A DNA stretch of 64,000 nt, taken from NCBI RefSeq assembly GCF_024218775.1, contig NZ_CP100405.1:248001-312000 (forward strand), written 5' to 3'. Made by a program: the position numbers and the translations under genes. Shown one piece after another: positions 17,272-25,500 of this stretch. Every line of letters begins with the position of its first letter. The stretch's first letter is position 1. Source of the DNA: Haloarcula marina. GTDB lineage: Archaea > Halobacteriota > Halobacteria > Halobacteriales > Haloarculaceae. A model generated the notes under the pieces. That model did not search any database. It was not told where the DNA came from and was given only the letters and a program-made list of their open reading frames with translations.

Positions 17272-17289
17272 TTGAGCCAGTTGGCTCAA
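17272..17289. promoter_or_regulatory. 18-bp perfect palindrome between divergent livG and acyl-CoA synthetase genes
   Basis: Arms ttgagcca and tggctcaa are perfect inverted repeats around a 2-bp centre (gt). The site lies 67 bp before the livG start and 10 bp before the GTG of the synthetase gene, so a bound dimer could block the synthetase promoter directly. Because it is palindromic, upstream reading frames of both genes begin with the same residues, a trap for start calling. Confidence 0.6.
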
Positions 17290-17298
17290 CTAACGGCC

Positions 17299-18675
17299 GT
17301 GACTCTCAGACAGATGTTCGAACCGTCGGCCGTGGCCGTCGTCGGCGCCTCGAAGACGGAGGGAAAAATCGGCTACGAGGCGATGGCGAACGCGAGCGAG
17401 TTCGACGGTGCAGTCTATCCCGTCAACCCGTCCAGCGACGGGGAGTTATTCGGCGCGTCGTTCGTCGACTCGGTGACCGATATCGACGACGACGTTGACC
17501 TCGCGCTCTGTTGCGTTCCGGGGCCGGCGACGCCGGACGTACTCGAAGAGTGCGGCGAGGCCGGCATCGGCGCGGCCGTCATCTACGCCGGTGGCTTCGC
17601 CGAGGCAGGACCGGAGGGCGAGGAGTTACAGGCGGCGGTCGTCGAGACGGCCGACGAGTACGGCATCTCCCTGCTCGGCCCGAACACGAGCGGGTTCGTC
17701 GTCCCCGCGACCGACCTCCTGTGTTCGTTCGCCAGCGGCGCTGAGAAGGTCCCTCCCGGGAACACCGCCGTCATCGCCCAGAGCGGAGGCGTCGCACACG
17801 TACTGGCGTTCCAGTCCCGTCGACAGGGGCGCGGCGTCTCGGCGATGGTGGGCCTCGGCAACCGCGCGAACGTCGGATTCACCGAGACAATCGAGTATTT
17901 CGACGCCGACGACCGGACCGACGCAATCGTCCTCCACGTCGAAGGAACCGACGACGGCCGTGGTCTCCTCGAAGCGTGCCGCGCCAGCGACACGCCGGTC
18001 GTCGCCTACAAGGTGGGCCAGTCGGACGTGGGCGAGTTCGCCGAGTCACACACCGGGGCCCTCACCGGTGACCACGAACTGTACACGGCCGGATTCGCCC
18101 AGTACGGTGTGCCGACGGTGGACGCGACGGACGACCTCCTCGATGCCGCCGCGGCGCTCGGCGACTCACCGGAACCGGACGGCCCGAACGTCGGCGTCGT
18201 TACCGCTCAGGCCGGGCCGGGCATCATCATCACCGACCGTATCCAGCGCGCCGGTGGCCGACTCCCCGAGTTGACCCGGGAGACGCGGGACCGAATCGAC
18301 GACGTCCTGCCGGGCCTCACCTACACCGGCAATCCGGTGGACACGGGTCGGCCGATGCCGGAGTTCGGTGACGTGGTCACCGCCGTCGCCGAGGACGACA
18401 CCGTCGACATCGTTCTCGTCTACGAACTGTTCGAGCAGGCGCTGGGGTTCCCCGTCGAGGCGCTCGACGGACTCGCCGAGCGCGTGGACAAACCGGTGCT
18501 GTTCGCCACCGACGGTATCGAAGAGGACATGGCCGAGGACGTGGCGGCGTTGTCGGACGTAGGCGTCCCCCTGTTCGAGACGCCGGAGCGGGCCGCCGAC
18601 GCCGCGGCCGTCCTCGCTCGCTACGCCGAGATGCACACTCTCGCGGGGGCCGGGGAGGTGGTCGCCGATGAGTGA
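17299..18675 (+). CDS. ADP-forming acyl-CoA synthetase alpha subunit
   Basis: 458 residues from GTG (VTLRQMFEPSAVAVVGAS). The CoA-binding domain is followed by two succinyl-CoA-synthetase-like domains. The phosphohistidine motif SHTGALTG and the upstream HVEGTDDG with its conserved Glu are intact. It pairs with the ATP-grasp beta subunit encoded next, overlapping by 8 bp. The complex converts acyl- or aryl-CoA, ADP and phosphate to free acid and ATP. The start is set by alignment with the paralogue at 5875; an earlier in-frame ATG lies inside the palindrome. Confidence 0.92.
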   Translation: MTLRQMFEPSAVAVVGASKTEGKIGYEAMANASEFDGAVYPVNPSSDGELFGASFVDSVTDIDDDVDLALCCVPGPATPDVLEECGEAGIGAAVIYAGGFAEAGPEGEELQAAVVETADEYGISLLGPNTSGFVVPATDLLCSFASGAEKVPPGNTAVIAQSGGVAHVLAFQSRRQGRGVSAMVGLGNRANVGFTETIEYFDADDRTDAIVLHVEGTDDGRGLLEACRASDTPVVAYKVGQSDVGEFAESHTGALTGDHELYTAGFAQYGVPTVDATDDLLDAAAALGDSPEPDGPNVGVVTAQAGPGIIITDRIQRAGGRLPELTRETRDRIDDVLPGLTYTGNPVDTGRPMPEFGDVVTAVAEDDTVDIVLVYELFEQALGFPVEALDGLAERVDKPVLFATDGIEEDMAEDVAALSDVGVPLFETPERAADAAAVLARYAEMHTLAGAGEVVADE

Positions 18676-19399
18676 GGCCGACGACCCCATTGCCGCCGCT
18701 CGGGCGGACGGGAGACGGACGTTGACCGAAGCGGAGGGGAAGCGACTCCTCGCGGACGCGGGCGTGGAGACACCGGCCTTCGCAGTCTGTTCGACCGCCG
18801 ACGAGGCCGTCGAGGCGGCCGCGGACATCGGGTATCCGGTCGTCGTGAAGGTGTCGTCGCCGTCGGTCACCCACAAGAGCGAGTGGGCCGACGGGGCGGG
18901 TGTCGTCGTCGGCGTCGAGTCGGCCGAGGGCGTGCGTGACGCGGCGGACGGAGTCTTCGAGGCGGCCGCCGAGCAGGGAATCGACGCGGATGTCCTCGTC
19001 GAAGCGGCCGCGGACGTCGATGCCGGAACGGAGGTCATCGTCGGCGGGTTGCGCGACCCGTCGTTCGGGCCGGTGGTACTGACGGGACTGGGCGGCGTGT
19101 TCACCGAGGTGTTCGAGGACACCAGCCACAGAATCGCACCCATCGACGCCGCCGAGGCGCGGTCGGCTATCGAGGACCTACAGGCCGCACGGTTACTGGA
19201 CGGGTATCGCGGGAGCGACCCGGCCGACGTAGATGCGCTCGCCAACGTGGTGGCGACCGCTGGCGACCTCGTGACCGAGTACCCCATCGCGGAACTGGAC
19301 GTCAACCCGGTGCTTGCGTCGGCCGACGGGGCCGTCGCACTGGACGCACTCGTCGTTTTGGAGGCGGACGCCGAGACGGAGGCGGAGGGTGAGCGATGA
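18668..19399 (+). CDS. ADP-forming acyl-CoA synthetase beta subunit (ATP-grasp)
   Basis: 243 residues. ATP-grasp features: GYPVVVKVSSPSVTHKSEW near residue 55 and GTEVIVGGLRDPSFGPVVLT near 120, then GGVFTEVFED and AELDVNPV at the C-terminus. It begins inside the alpha gene (ATG at 18668) and its stop overlaps the thioesterase start by 4 bp, so the three genes are translationally coupled. It provides the nucleotide site of the synthetase. Confidence 0.92.
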   Translation: MSEADDPIAAARADGRRTLTEAEGKRLLADAGVETPAFAVCSTADEAVEAAADIGYPVVVKVSSPSVTHKSEWADGAGVVVGVESAEGVRDAADGVFEAAAEQGIDADVLVEAAADVDAGTEVIVGGLRDPSFGPVVLTGLGGVFTEVFEDTSHRIAPIDAAEARSAIEDLQAARLLDGYRGSDPADVDALANVVATAGDLVTEYPIAELDVNPVLASADGAVALDALVVLEADAETEAEGER

Positions 19400-19800
19400 G
19401 CTACGAACGCGTCTGGACGGTTCGGTTCTCCGATACCGACCCGTTCGGTATCGCCCACTACCCGCGAATCGTCGACGCCCTCCACGAGACGTCGGACATG
19501 TTCATGGAGGACATCGGCTATCCGTTCTGGGAGATATCGCAGGACCAGGGTTTCGGCCTGCCGCTCGTCGAGATGAACTTCGAGTTCGCGTCACCTGTCG
19601 AGGCCGGTGACGAGGTGACCATCGCGTTGACTCCCGACGTTGGCGACCGGAGCGTACGATTCGAGTACACCGCGACCTGCGAGGGAACCGTCGCCTTCGA
19701 AGGGTACGAACAGCGGGTCTGTGCCGAACACGGCGGCGGCGGTGCCATCGACGTGCCGGACGGGATACGAGATGCGATGGCTGCCTACGCTGTGGAGTGA
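19396..19800 (+). CDS. 4HBT-type hot-dog acyl-CoA thioesterase
   Basis: 134 residues. The 4-hydroxybenzoyl-CoA thioesterase signature is present: VRFSDTDPFGIAHYPRIVDA with the catalytic Asp in FSDTDPFG, then EMNFEFASPVEAGDEV. It would hydrolyse an acyl- or aryl-CoA. ATGA overlap with the synthetase beta gene shows they form one operon. In a gentisate route through CoA esters, this enzyme could release gentisate from gentisyl-CoA; general acyl-CoA hydrolysis is the alternative. Confidence 0.88.
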   Translation: MSYERVWTVRFSDTDPFGIAHYPRIVDALHETSDMFMEDIGYPFWEISQDQGFGLPLVEMNFEFASPVEAGDEVTIALTPDVGDRSVRFEYTATCEGTVAFEGYEQRVCAEHGGGGAIDVPDGIRDAMAAYAVE

Positions 19801-19870
19801 CTGTCCGCGGGTGAAAGTATGATTCTGAGGTAACGAAGCGTTTTTACCGATTCCCCAACGTTGTATCGAT

Positions 19871-20041
19871 ATGGCGGAATTCGAGAACCCCTACGCCGAG
19901 GAAGACCCATTCGTAGAGGCCCACTTCGACTGTCTGGACTGTGGCGGGAAACTCTGGGAGTACGCCATTCAGCGGCAGATGGTCTGTGAGGACTGTCGGT
20001 CGGTGTTCGCCTCCGACGACATCTTCGAGGCTCAGGTGTAG
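19871..20041 (+). CDS. 56-residue zinc-ribbon microprotein
   Basis: Starts MAEFENPYAEEDPF and contains two CxxC pairs, CLDC and CEDC, 18 residues apart, which can form one zinc ribbon. TATA-like gtttttacc lies about 30 bp before the ATG at 19871, so it has its own leaderless promoter. The acidic composition and the zinc pairs support real coding despite the length. It sits between the thioesterase and the gentisate dioxygenase-like gene. Function unknown. Confidence 0.75.
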   Translation: MAEFENPYAEEDPFVEAHFDCLDCGGKLWEYAIQRQMVCEDCRSVFASDDIFEAQV

Positions 20042-20199
20042 CCCAGAGAAAACGACGTGCCGTGCGACGCGGACGCCTGAGTTTCTCTATACGGAAATAG
20101 CCGCGCGGCCGAAAACGCCGTTATGAGCGTTTTCAAGCCCGCTCTACGGGGTCTGTCCAGTACACTTATGATGGTGGTGTGCTAACGTGTAGATACACT

Positions 20200-21300
20200 A
20201 TGGCCCAGACAGAGCCAGAGGATCAGGAGTTGGAAGAGCAACTCGAGTTGAGCACAGATACACGGAATATCCTCGAGGAGCACAACCTCCGTCCGCTGTG
20301 GGAGGTCGAAGACGACTTCGGGAACACCATCGACGACCTCGAAGCGGACATCTGGAAGTGGGAGGACATCCAGGCCGCTATCGACGGCGTCGAAGACGAC
20401 GTTCCGATAGCCGACCTGCCGCCGGGCTTCCAGCGCCGCGTGGCCGTCCCCATCAACGCCTCGTTCGGGAACGCCATCTCGAACACGATTTACGTCGGCG
20501 TCCAGACCGTCTCGCCGGGCGAGACGGCCCCCTCGCATCGACACGGTGCGAACGCACTTCGGTTCACCATCGACGGGAGCGAGGACATGAAAACCGTGGT
20601 CGCGGGCGAGGAGTTCCCGATGAAGGACAACGACCTCATCACCACGCCCCAGTGGGAGTGGCACGACCACGTCAACGACTCCGACGAGACGGCCGCGTGG
20701 CTCGACGTGCTGGACCTGCCGCTGGTGCTGGATTCGCTGAATGCCCGCAACACGTTCGAGAACCACGAACTCGAACGCCAACCGGTCACGAAGACACAGG
20801 GCTACTGGGACTCCCAGTACGGTCGCGGCCGCCCGGAGGACGAAACGAAAGACGGCAGCATCCCCGGCCCCTTCGAGGGCATCCGCGAGGCCACGCCGCC
20901 GTACCGCTTCGGGTGGGCAGAGATGGTCGAGTCGCTCCACCAGCGGGCCGAGAACGACGAGGCGGACCCATACGACGGGTACAGCCTCTCGTACGTCAAC
21001 CCGGCCACCGGGTCGCCACCGCTGTTCCCGACGATGTCGTTCCGCGCGCAGTTGCTACAGGAGGCGACCGACCCGCACTTCCACAACGCGACGGAAGTCT
21101 ACTTCGTGGTCGAGGGCGAGGGCGCGACCCACGTCGACGACGAGGCCTTGGAGTGGAGCGAACGCGACATCTTCGTGGTCCCGCCGGATGCGACACACCA
21201 CCACGAACCAGACGGTGACGAGGCCATCCTGCTGGGGATGACCGACCGGCCGGTGTTCGAGGCGATGAACTTCTACGCCGAGGCCAGCCCTTCGTCGTAA
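20200..21300 (+). CDS. Gentisate 1,2-dioxygenase-like bicupin
   Basis: 366 residues with two cupin domains. The iron-binding pattern of the N-terminal cupin is SHRHGANALRF (HxH) near residue 110 and QWEWHDHVND near 150, both hallmarks of gentisate dioxygenases. The C-terminal cupin shows DPHFHNATEVYFVVEGEG. The enzyme opens the ring of gentisate (2,5-dihydroxybenzoate) between C1 and C2 to give maleylpyruvate, using Fe(II) and O2. 1-Hydroxy-2-naphthoate or salicylate dioxygenases share the fold. The ATG at 20200 follows TATA-like acttatg at about 36 bp. FAH-family hydrolase nearby supports gentisate. Confidence 0.88.
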   Translation: MAQTEPEDQELEEQLELSTDTRNILEEHNLRPLWEVEDDFGNTIDDLEADIWKWEDIQAAIDGVEDDVPIADLPPGFQRRVAVPINASFGNAISNTIYVGVQTVSPGETAPSHRHGANALRFTIDGSEDMKTVVAGEEFPMKDNDLITTPQWEWHDHVNDSDETAAWLDVLDLPLVLDSLNARNTFENHELERQPVTKTQGYWDSQYGRGRPEDETKDGSIPGPFEGIREATPPYRFGWAEMVESLHQRAENDEADPYDGYSLSYVNPATGSPPLFPTMSFRAQLLQEATDPHFHNATEVYFVVEGEGATHVDDEALEWSERDIFVVPPDATHHHEPDGDEAILLGMTDRPVFEAMNFYAEASPSS

Positions 21301-21414
21301 CTATCTCGGCGACGCACTGGCGGCATCTCCGGACCTATATGGCTGTTTCCGTGGTATTCCACCGCACAATAACGGGTATCTTTATAATCAATCATCTTCA
21401 TCAGCCTATACGGT

Positions 21415-22659
21415 ATGGTCAACGACGAAAGCCCAGTCACACGTCGGTCGTATCTCAAAGGAACTGCCGGTGCTGCTGCGATGGCAGGACTCGCAGGTTG
21501 TGCGTTCGGCGGTAGCGGTGGTGGCGGTGACGACACGTTAACGATAGCCGGTACGATTCCCGAAACCGGGGCGTTCTCCTCGCTCGGGCAGGATTTGCGC
21601 CGCGGGTACGAACTCGGGCACGCCCGGATGAACGAACAGCTAGACCGCGACGTCGAACTCATCCTGCAGGACGACGAGAGCGACGCCCAGACGCTCCGGC
21701 AGAACCTCCAGCAGATGACCAGCAACAACGACGTCAACATGATTTGGGGAAGCTTCTCCAGTCTGCTGGTCACCGCGGGGAGTGCCTTCGCCGAGAATCA
21801 GAACCTCCCGTTCCTCGGCATCGCGTTCGCCTACGAGGAGCCACACCGCAACGATAACTACGAGTGGACGTACGCGCCGTTCCCGAAATCGAGGGACGTT
21901 GCCCGGTCGACGCTGGGAACCCTCGAACTCATCCCCGAAGGCGAGCGCCCGAGCCGTGTCGGCATCTGGGAGCCAAACTCCGGGTGGGGCAAAGAGCAGG
22001 CCGACTACTGGGAGAACCGACTGGGTGACGCTGGGTACGACATCGTCCTGCGCGAGACGTTCGAAATCGGCTCGCAGGACTTCTCGACGCTCATCAGCCA
22101 GTCCCAGAGCGCCGACGTCGAGGTGCTGCTGTCGAACCCAACGCCGGGCGGCGGTATCACGGCTGTCAACCAGATGCAGTCCAACAACTGGTCGCCGAAG
22201 ATGCTCAAGTTCGTCCGCGGGGCGGACCCGTCCGCCTGGTGGTCTGCGCTCGGGAACGCCGGTGCCTACGCCCTCATGTGTCCCGGCTGGGTGCCCGGTC
22301 TGACGGGCAACGGCAACCAACGGCTCCGGGAGACCTACATGAGCGAGTACGAGACCGAGAGCCAGTACATGCCGGTCAACGTCGGTGGGTCGTACAACCT
22401 GACGCAGGTCGCACTCCAGGCGGTGCAGGCCGCCGGGTCCACCGAGGCCGAGGCCATCCAAAGTGCGCTCCGCAGCGAGACGTTCCAGACGGTCATCGGC
22501 GAGTTCGGGTTCGAGGACAACGGCCTCCCCGCGGAGGGCGACCTGACCGCGCCGACGGGGCAGTGGTGGGAGGGTGCACAGCGACTTGCCTACCCGAACA
22601 CCGGGTCTCAGCGCGCGCTGGAGTTCAAGTACCCCATCCCACCGTGGAGCGAACGGTGA
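21415..22659 (+). CDS. livJ: LivJ-type substrate-binding lipoprotein, Tat-exported
   Basis: 414 residues. The N-terminus holds a twin-arginine signal (TRRSYLKGTAGAAAMAGLAGC) whose Cys is the lipidation site. The mature part is a type I periplasmic-binding fold (TIAGTIPETGAFSSLGQDLR, YELGHARMNEQL). It captures the ligand on the outer cell surface for the permease pair encoded directly downstream. About half its residues match the second binding protein at 33873. Promoter tttataatc lies about 30 bp upstream. The ligand may be an aromatic acid, as this transporter class also serves benzoate-like compounds. Confidence 0.92.
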   Translation: MVNDESPVTRRSYLKGTAGAAAMAGLAGCAFGGSGGGGDDTLTIAGTIPETGAFSSLGQDLRRGYELGHARMNEQLDRDVELILQDDESDAQTLRQNLQQMTSNNDVNMIWGSFSSLLVTAGSAFAENQNLPFLGIAFAYEEPHRNDNYEWTYAPFPKSRDVARSTLGTLELIPEGERPSRVGIWEPNSGWGKEQADYWENRLGDAGYDIVLRETFEIGSQDFSTLISQSQSADVEVLLSNPTPGGGITAVNQMQSNNWSPKMLKFVRGADPSAWWSALGNAGAYALMCPGWVPGLTGNGNQRLRETYMSEYETESQYMPVNVGGSYNLTQVALQAVQAAGSTEAEAIQSALRSETFQTVIGEFGFEDNGLPAEGDLTAPTGQWWEGAQRLAYPNTGSQRALEFKYPIPPWSER

Positions 22660-22666
22660 GTCGCAC

Positions 22667-23548
22667 ATGGTAGCTGGCGAACTCGTCTCACAGTCTATCG
22701 TCAACGGGATACTGCTCGGCGGTATCTACGCCGTCGCAGCGCTGGGCCTGTCGCTCGTGTTCGGTATCATGGACATCGTCAACCTCGCGCACGGCCACAT
22801 GCTGATGGTCGGCGCGTACGTCGCCATCCTCGTGTTCGCGGCGACGGGCATCACCCCGCTGATCGGGATGTTCATCGCGATGGGTTTGTTGTTCCTCCTC
22901 GGTATCGTCCTCCAGAAGGTGCTGTTGAAACACGTCGTCGGCGAAGGCCTCGAACAACCTATCATCGTGCTGTTCGGCCTCGCGCTGATACTCCAGAACA
23001 TCGGCCAACTCGTGCTCGGCGGTGACGCGCGGACGGCCGACCTCGGCATCCCCGGCAACGGCATCGACCTCGGATTCGCCTTCCTCTCCCTGCCGCGGAC
23101 GGTGACGTTCGTCGTGGCTGTCGTCCTCATCGCCGGGACGTGGGCGTTCCTGCAGTACACCCGGACCGGACAGGCCATCCGCGCGACGGCGCAGAACCGG
23201 ACCGCGGCCCGGTACATGGGCATCGACACCGACCGCATCTACGTCATCACGCTCGGTATCGGGACGGCGCTCGCGGGTGCGGCCGGGGCACTGCTCTCGA
23301 TGCTGTTCCCCATCAACCCCTTCGTCGGGTGGTCGTACCTGCTGAAGGCCTTCGCCGTCGTCGTGCTGGGCGGGGTCGGGAGCATCCTCGGAACGCTCGT
23401 CGGTGGCGTCATCCTCGGCGTCTCCGAGAACCTCGGTGCGCTGTATCTGGGTGGCGGATACCGCAACGTCGTGAGCCTGCTCATCTTCCTCGGCGTGTTG
23501 CTGCTCAAACCCGAGGGGCTGTTCGGTACGGGCGGTGGTGGCGAATGA
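22667..23548 (+). CDS. livH: LivH-type ABC permease
   Basis: 293 residues, about eight membrane helices. Starts MVAGELVSQSIVNGILLGG and contains the family segment GIMDIVNLAHGHMLMVGAYV near residue 40. It forms the membrane channel with the LivM homologue. The ATG lies 7 bp after the livJ stop and its stop overlaps the livM start (ATGA), so livJHM is one operon. Confidence 0.93.
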   Translation: MVAGELVSQSIVNGILLGGIYAVAALGLSLVFGIMDIVNLAHGHMLMVGAYVAILVFAATGITPLIGMFIAMGLLFLLGIVLQKVLLKHVVGEGLEQPIIVLFGLALILQNIGQLVLGGDARTADLGIPGNGIDLGFAFLSLPRTVTFVVAVVLIAGTWAFLQYTRTGQAIRATAQNRTAARYMGIDTDRIYVITLGIGTALAGAAGALLSMLFPINPFVGWSYLLKAFAVVVLGGVGSILGTLVGGVILGVSENLGALYLGGGYRNVVSLLIFLGVLLLKPEGLFGTGGGGE

Positions 23549-24618
23549 GTTTCCTCGAACGGCACCCCGAGGAATCGCTGCTGTCCAACCGCCGTCTCCA
23601 GGCAGTCATCGGCGTCGTACTGCTGGCGCTGCTCGCGGTGCCGTTCACGACGACGGACGCGCTGACCGGCCTCATACTCACGGGACTGGTGTTCGTGATG
23701 CTGGGCGTCTCGTGGAACCTGCTCGCGGGGTACGCGGGACAGATTTCGCTGGGTCACGCCGCCTTTTTCGGCATGGGCGCGTTCGTCGCAGCGTGGCTGA
23801 CGACGCCCTCCGCAGCGGGGTTCCCGGCGTCGATACAGCTACCGATACTGGTCGCGGTCGCGGTGGGCGGCGTGGCCGCCGCACTCATCGCGTTGGTCAT
23901 CGGCCCCATCATCTTCCGTCTGAGCGGGCACTACTTCGCAATCGGGACCCTCGCGCTGGCGGCGGTCATCGAACTGGTGATGCTGGACCAGCGTGGTCTC
24001 ACCGGCGGGTCGACCGGGTACTACGTACAGGGAGACCTCGCAATTAACGAGTTCGTCGGCCACGGGGACGTGATGTTCCTGTTGACGCTCGTCGCGACGG
24101 TCATCACCGTCGCTGTGACCTACCGCATCGTCCGTGGCGCGGGCGGACTGGGCATGAAAGCGATTCACGACGACGAGGAGGCCGCGAGCAGCCTCGGCGT
24201 CAACCCGCTAAAGTACAAGATGTACGCCTTCGTCGTCTCGTCGTTCTTCGCCGGACTCGCGGGCGGCCTTTACGGCCACTACACGCTGTACATCAACCCC
24301 GAGTCAACGCTCGCGGTGACGTGGACCATCGACTCGCTGGTCATCGTCATCCTCGGCGGGATGGGGACGTTCGCTGGCCCGCTTCTCGGCGCGGCCCTGT
24401 TCCTGCTCTTGGACACCGGGCTCGCCGCTATCGTCGGGAGCGTCGCCACGTCCATCGAGGGCGCGCTCATCATCCTGTTCATCATCTTCCTCCCACAGGG
24501 GCTGTACGGCCTCGCGGAGGACTACCTCATCACCGACATCGGTGGCGGTGGGGCGGCAACTTCCCCGCAGTCGGAGGAGTCGCGACCGGCGGCGGACGCG
24601 GTGCCCGACGAGGACTGA
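23545..24618 (+). CDS. livM: LivM-type ABC permease
   Basis: 357 residues with about ten membrane helices. LivM landmarks: LLAGYAGQISLGHAAFFGMG near residue 65 and MKAIHDDEEAASSLGVNPLKYK (EAA-like cytoplasmic loop) near 205. The C-terminus is a soluble acidic tail. The ATG overlaps the livH stop. It converges with livF, whose stop is 56 bp away. Confidence 0.93.
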   Translation: MSFLERHPEESLLSNRRLQAVIGVVLLALLAVPFTTTDALTGLILTGLVFVMLGVSWNLLAGYAGQISLGHAAFFGMGAFVAAWLTTPSAAGFPASIQLPILVAVAVGGVAAALIALVIGPIIFRLSGHYFAIGTLALAAVIELVMLDQRGLTGGSTGYYVQGDLAINEFVGHGDVMFLLTLVATVITVAVTYRIVRGAGGLGMKAIHDDEEAASSLGVNPLKYKMYAFVVSSFFAGLAGGLYGHYTLYINPESTLAVTWTIDSLVIVILGGMGTFAGPLLGAALFLLLDTGLAAIVGSVATSIEGALIILFIIFLPQGLYGLAEDYLITDIGGGGAATSPQSEESRPAADAVPDED

Positions 24619-24674
24619 GCGGCCGCTCACCGCTTTTGACGCTTTCACCCACAGAAATCCGATTCGCGCCGCGC

Positions 24675-25379
24675 TCAGGCGCCGAGATAGGACTCTTCGA
24701 CGCGTTCGTCTTCTGCGAGTTCCGCGGCGGTGCCCGAGAGGGTGACACGGCCCGTCTTGATGACGTAGCCGCGGTCCGCCACCCGAAGCGCGTTGTAGAT
24801 GTCCTGTTCGACCAGTAGGACGGTCGTCCCGTCGTCGTTGATACGCTCGATGGCCTCGAACACGTCGTCGACGAGGACCGGTGCGAGACCGAGGCTCGCC
24901 TCGTCCAAGAGGAGCAGGTCGGGGTCGCTCATCAGGCCGCGACCGATGGCGAGCATCTGCTGTTCGCCGCCCGAGAGCGTTCCGGCGCGCTGGTCGGCCC
25001 GTTCCTCCAGTCGCGGGAAGATGTCGTACACTGTCTCCAGCTGTTCGTCCATCTTGCTACGGTCGACGTACGCGCCGAGTTCGAGGTTCTCCTTGATGCT
25101 GCTGTCCGTGAATATCTCTCGCCCCTCGGGCACGTGTGCGATGCCCTTCTCGACGACGTCTTCGAAGGGCATTTCGCCGATGTTCTCGCCTTTGAACCGG
25201 ACCTCACCAGCGGTCGGCGTCAGGTCGCCACAGATTGTCTTGAGGGTGGTCGTCTTTCCAGCGCCGTTCGCACCGAGCAGCGCGACCGTCTCGCCTTTCT
25301 CGACCGAGAGATTGACGTCCCACAGCACCTGGACGTTCCCGTACGACACGTCTATCGAGTCGACTTCGAGGAGTGCCAT
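24675..25379 (-). CDS. livF: LivF-type ABC transporter ATPase
   Basis: 234 residues. Walker A GANGAGKTTTLKTI near residue 35, signature LSGGEQQMLAIGRGLM, Walker B LLLLDEASLGLAPVLV, and the LivF-typical FKGENIGEMP and AHVPEGREIF. It is the second ATPase of the importer; LivG is at 16456. It is transcribed towards livM from the opposite strand. Confidence 0.93.
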   Translation of the reverse strand: MALLEVDSIDVSYGNVQVLWDVNLSVEKGETVALLGANGAGKTTTLKTICGDLTPTAGEVRFKGENIGEMPFEDVVEKGIAHVPEGREIFTDSSIKENLELGAYVDRSKMDEQLETVYDIFPRLEERADQRAGTLSGGEQQMLAIGRGLMSDPDLLLLDEASLGLAPVLVDDVFEAIERINDDGTTVLLVEQDIYNALRVADRGYVIKTGRVTLSGTAAELAEDERVEESYLGA

Positions 25380-25500
25380 CGATTATCACGTCGTTCGTCG
25401 TCCGTTTTCTTAAGCTTGCCCCTCCGGCACGGCGCGAGCGCTCTTTACGAGGTGAAACCGCGAAGAAGTGGTATGAGACGACCGCGGTCGTTCGTCGCCG

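Noticed and set aside
17272-17298. Earlier starts for the synthetase alpha and livG genes, both reading MSQLAQ
   Set aside because: The identical peptides are produced by the DNA palindrome on both strands; paralogue alignment places the starts at 17299 and 17205.
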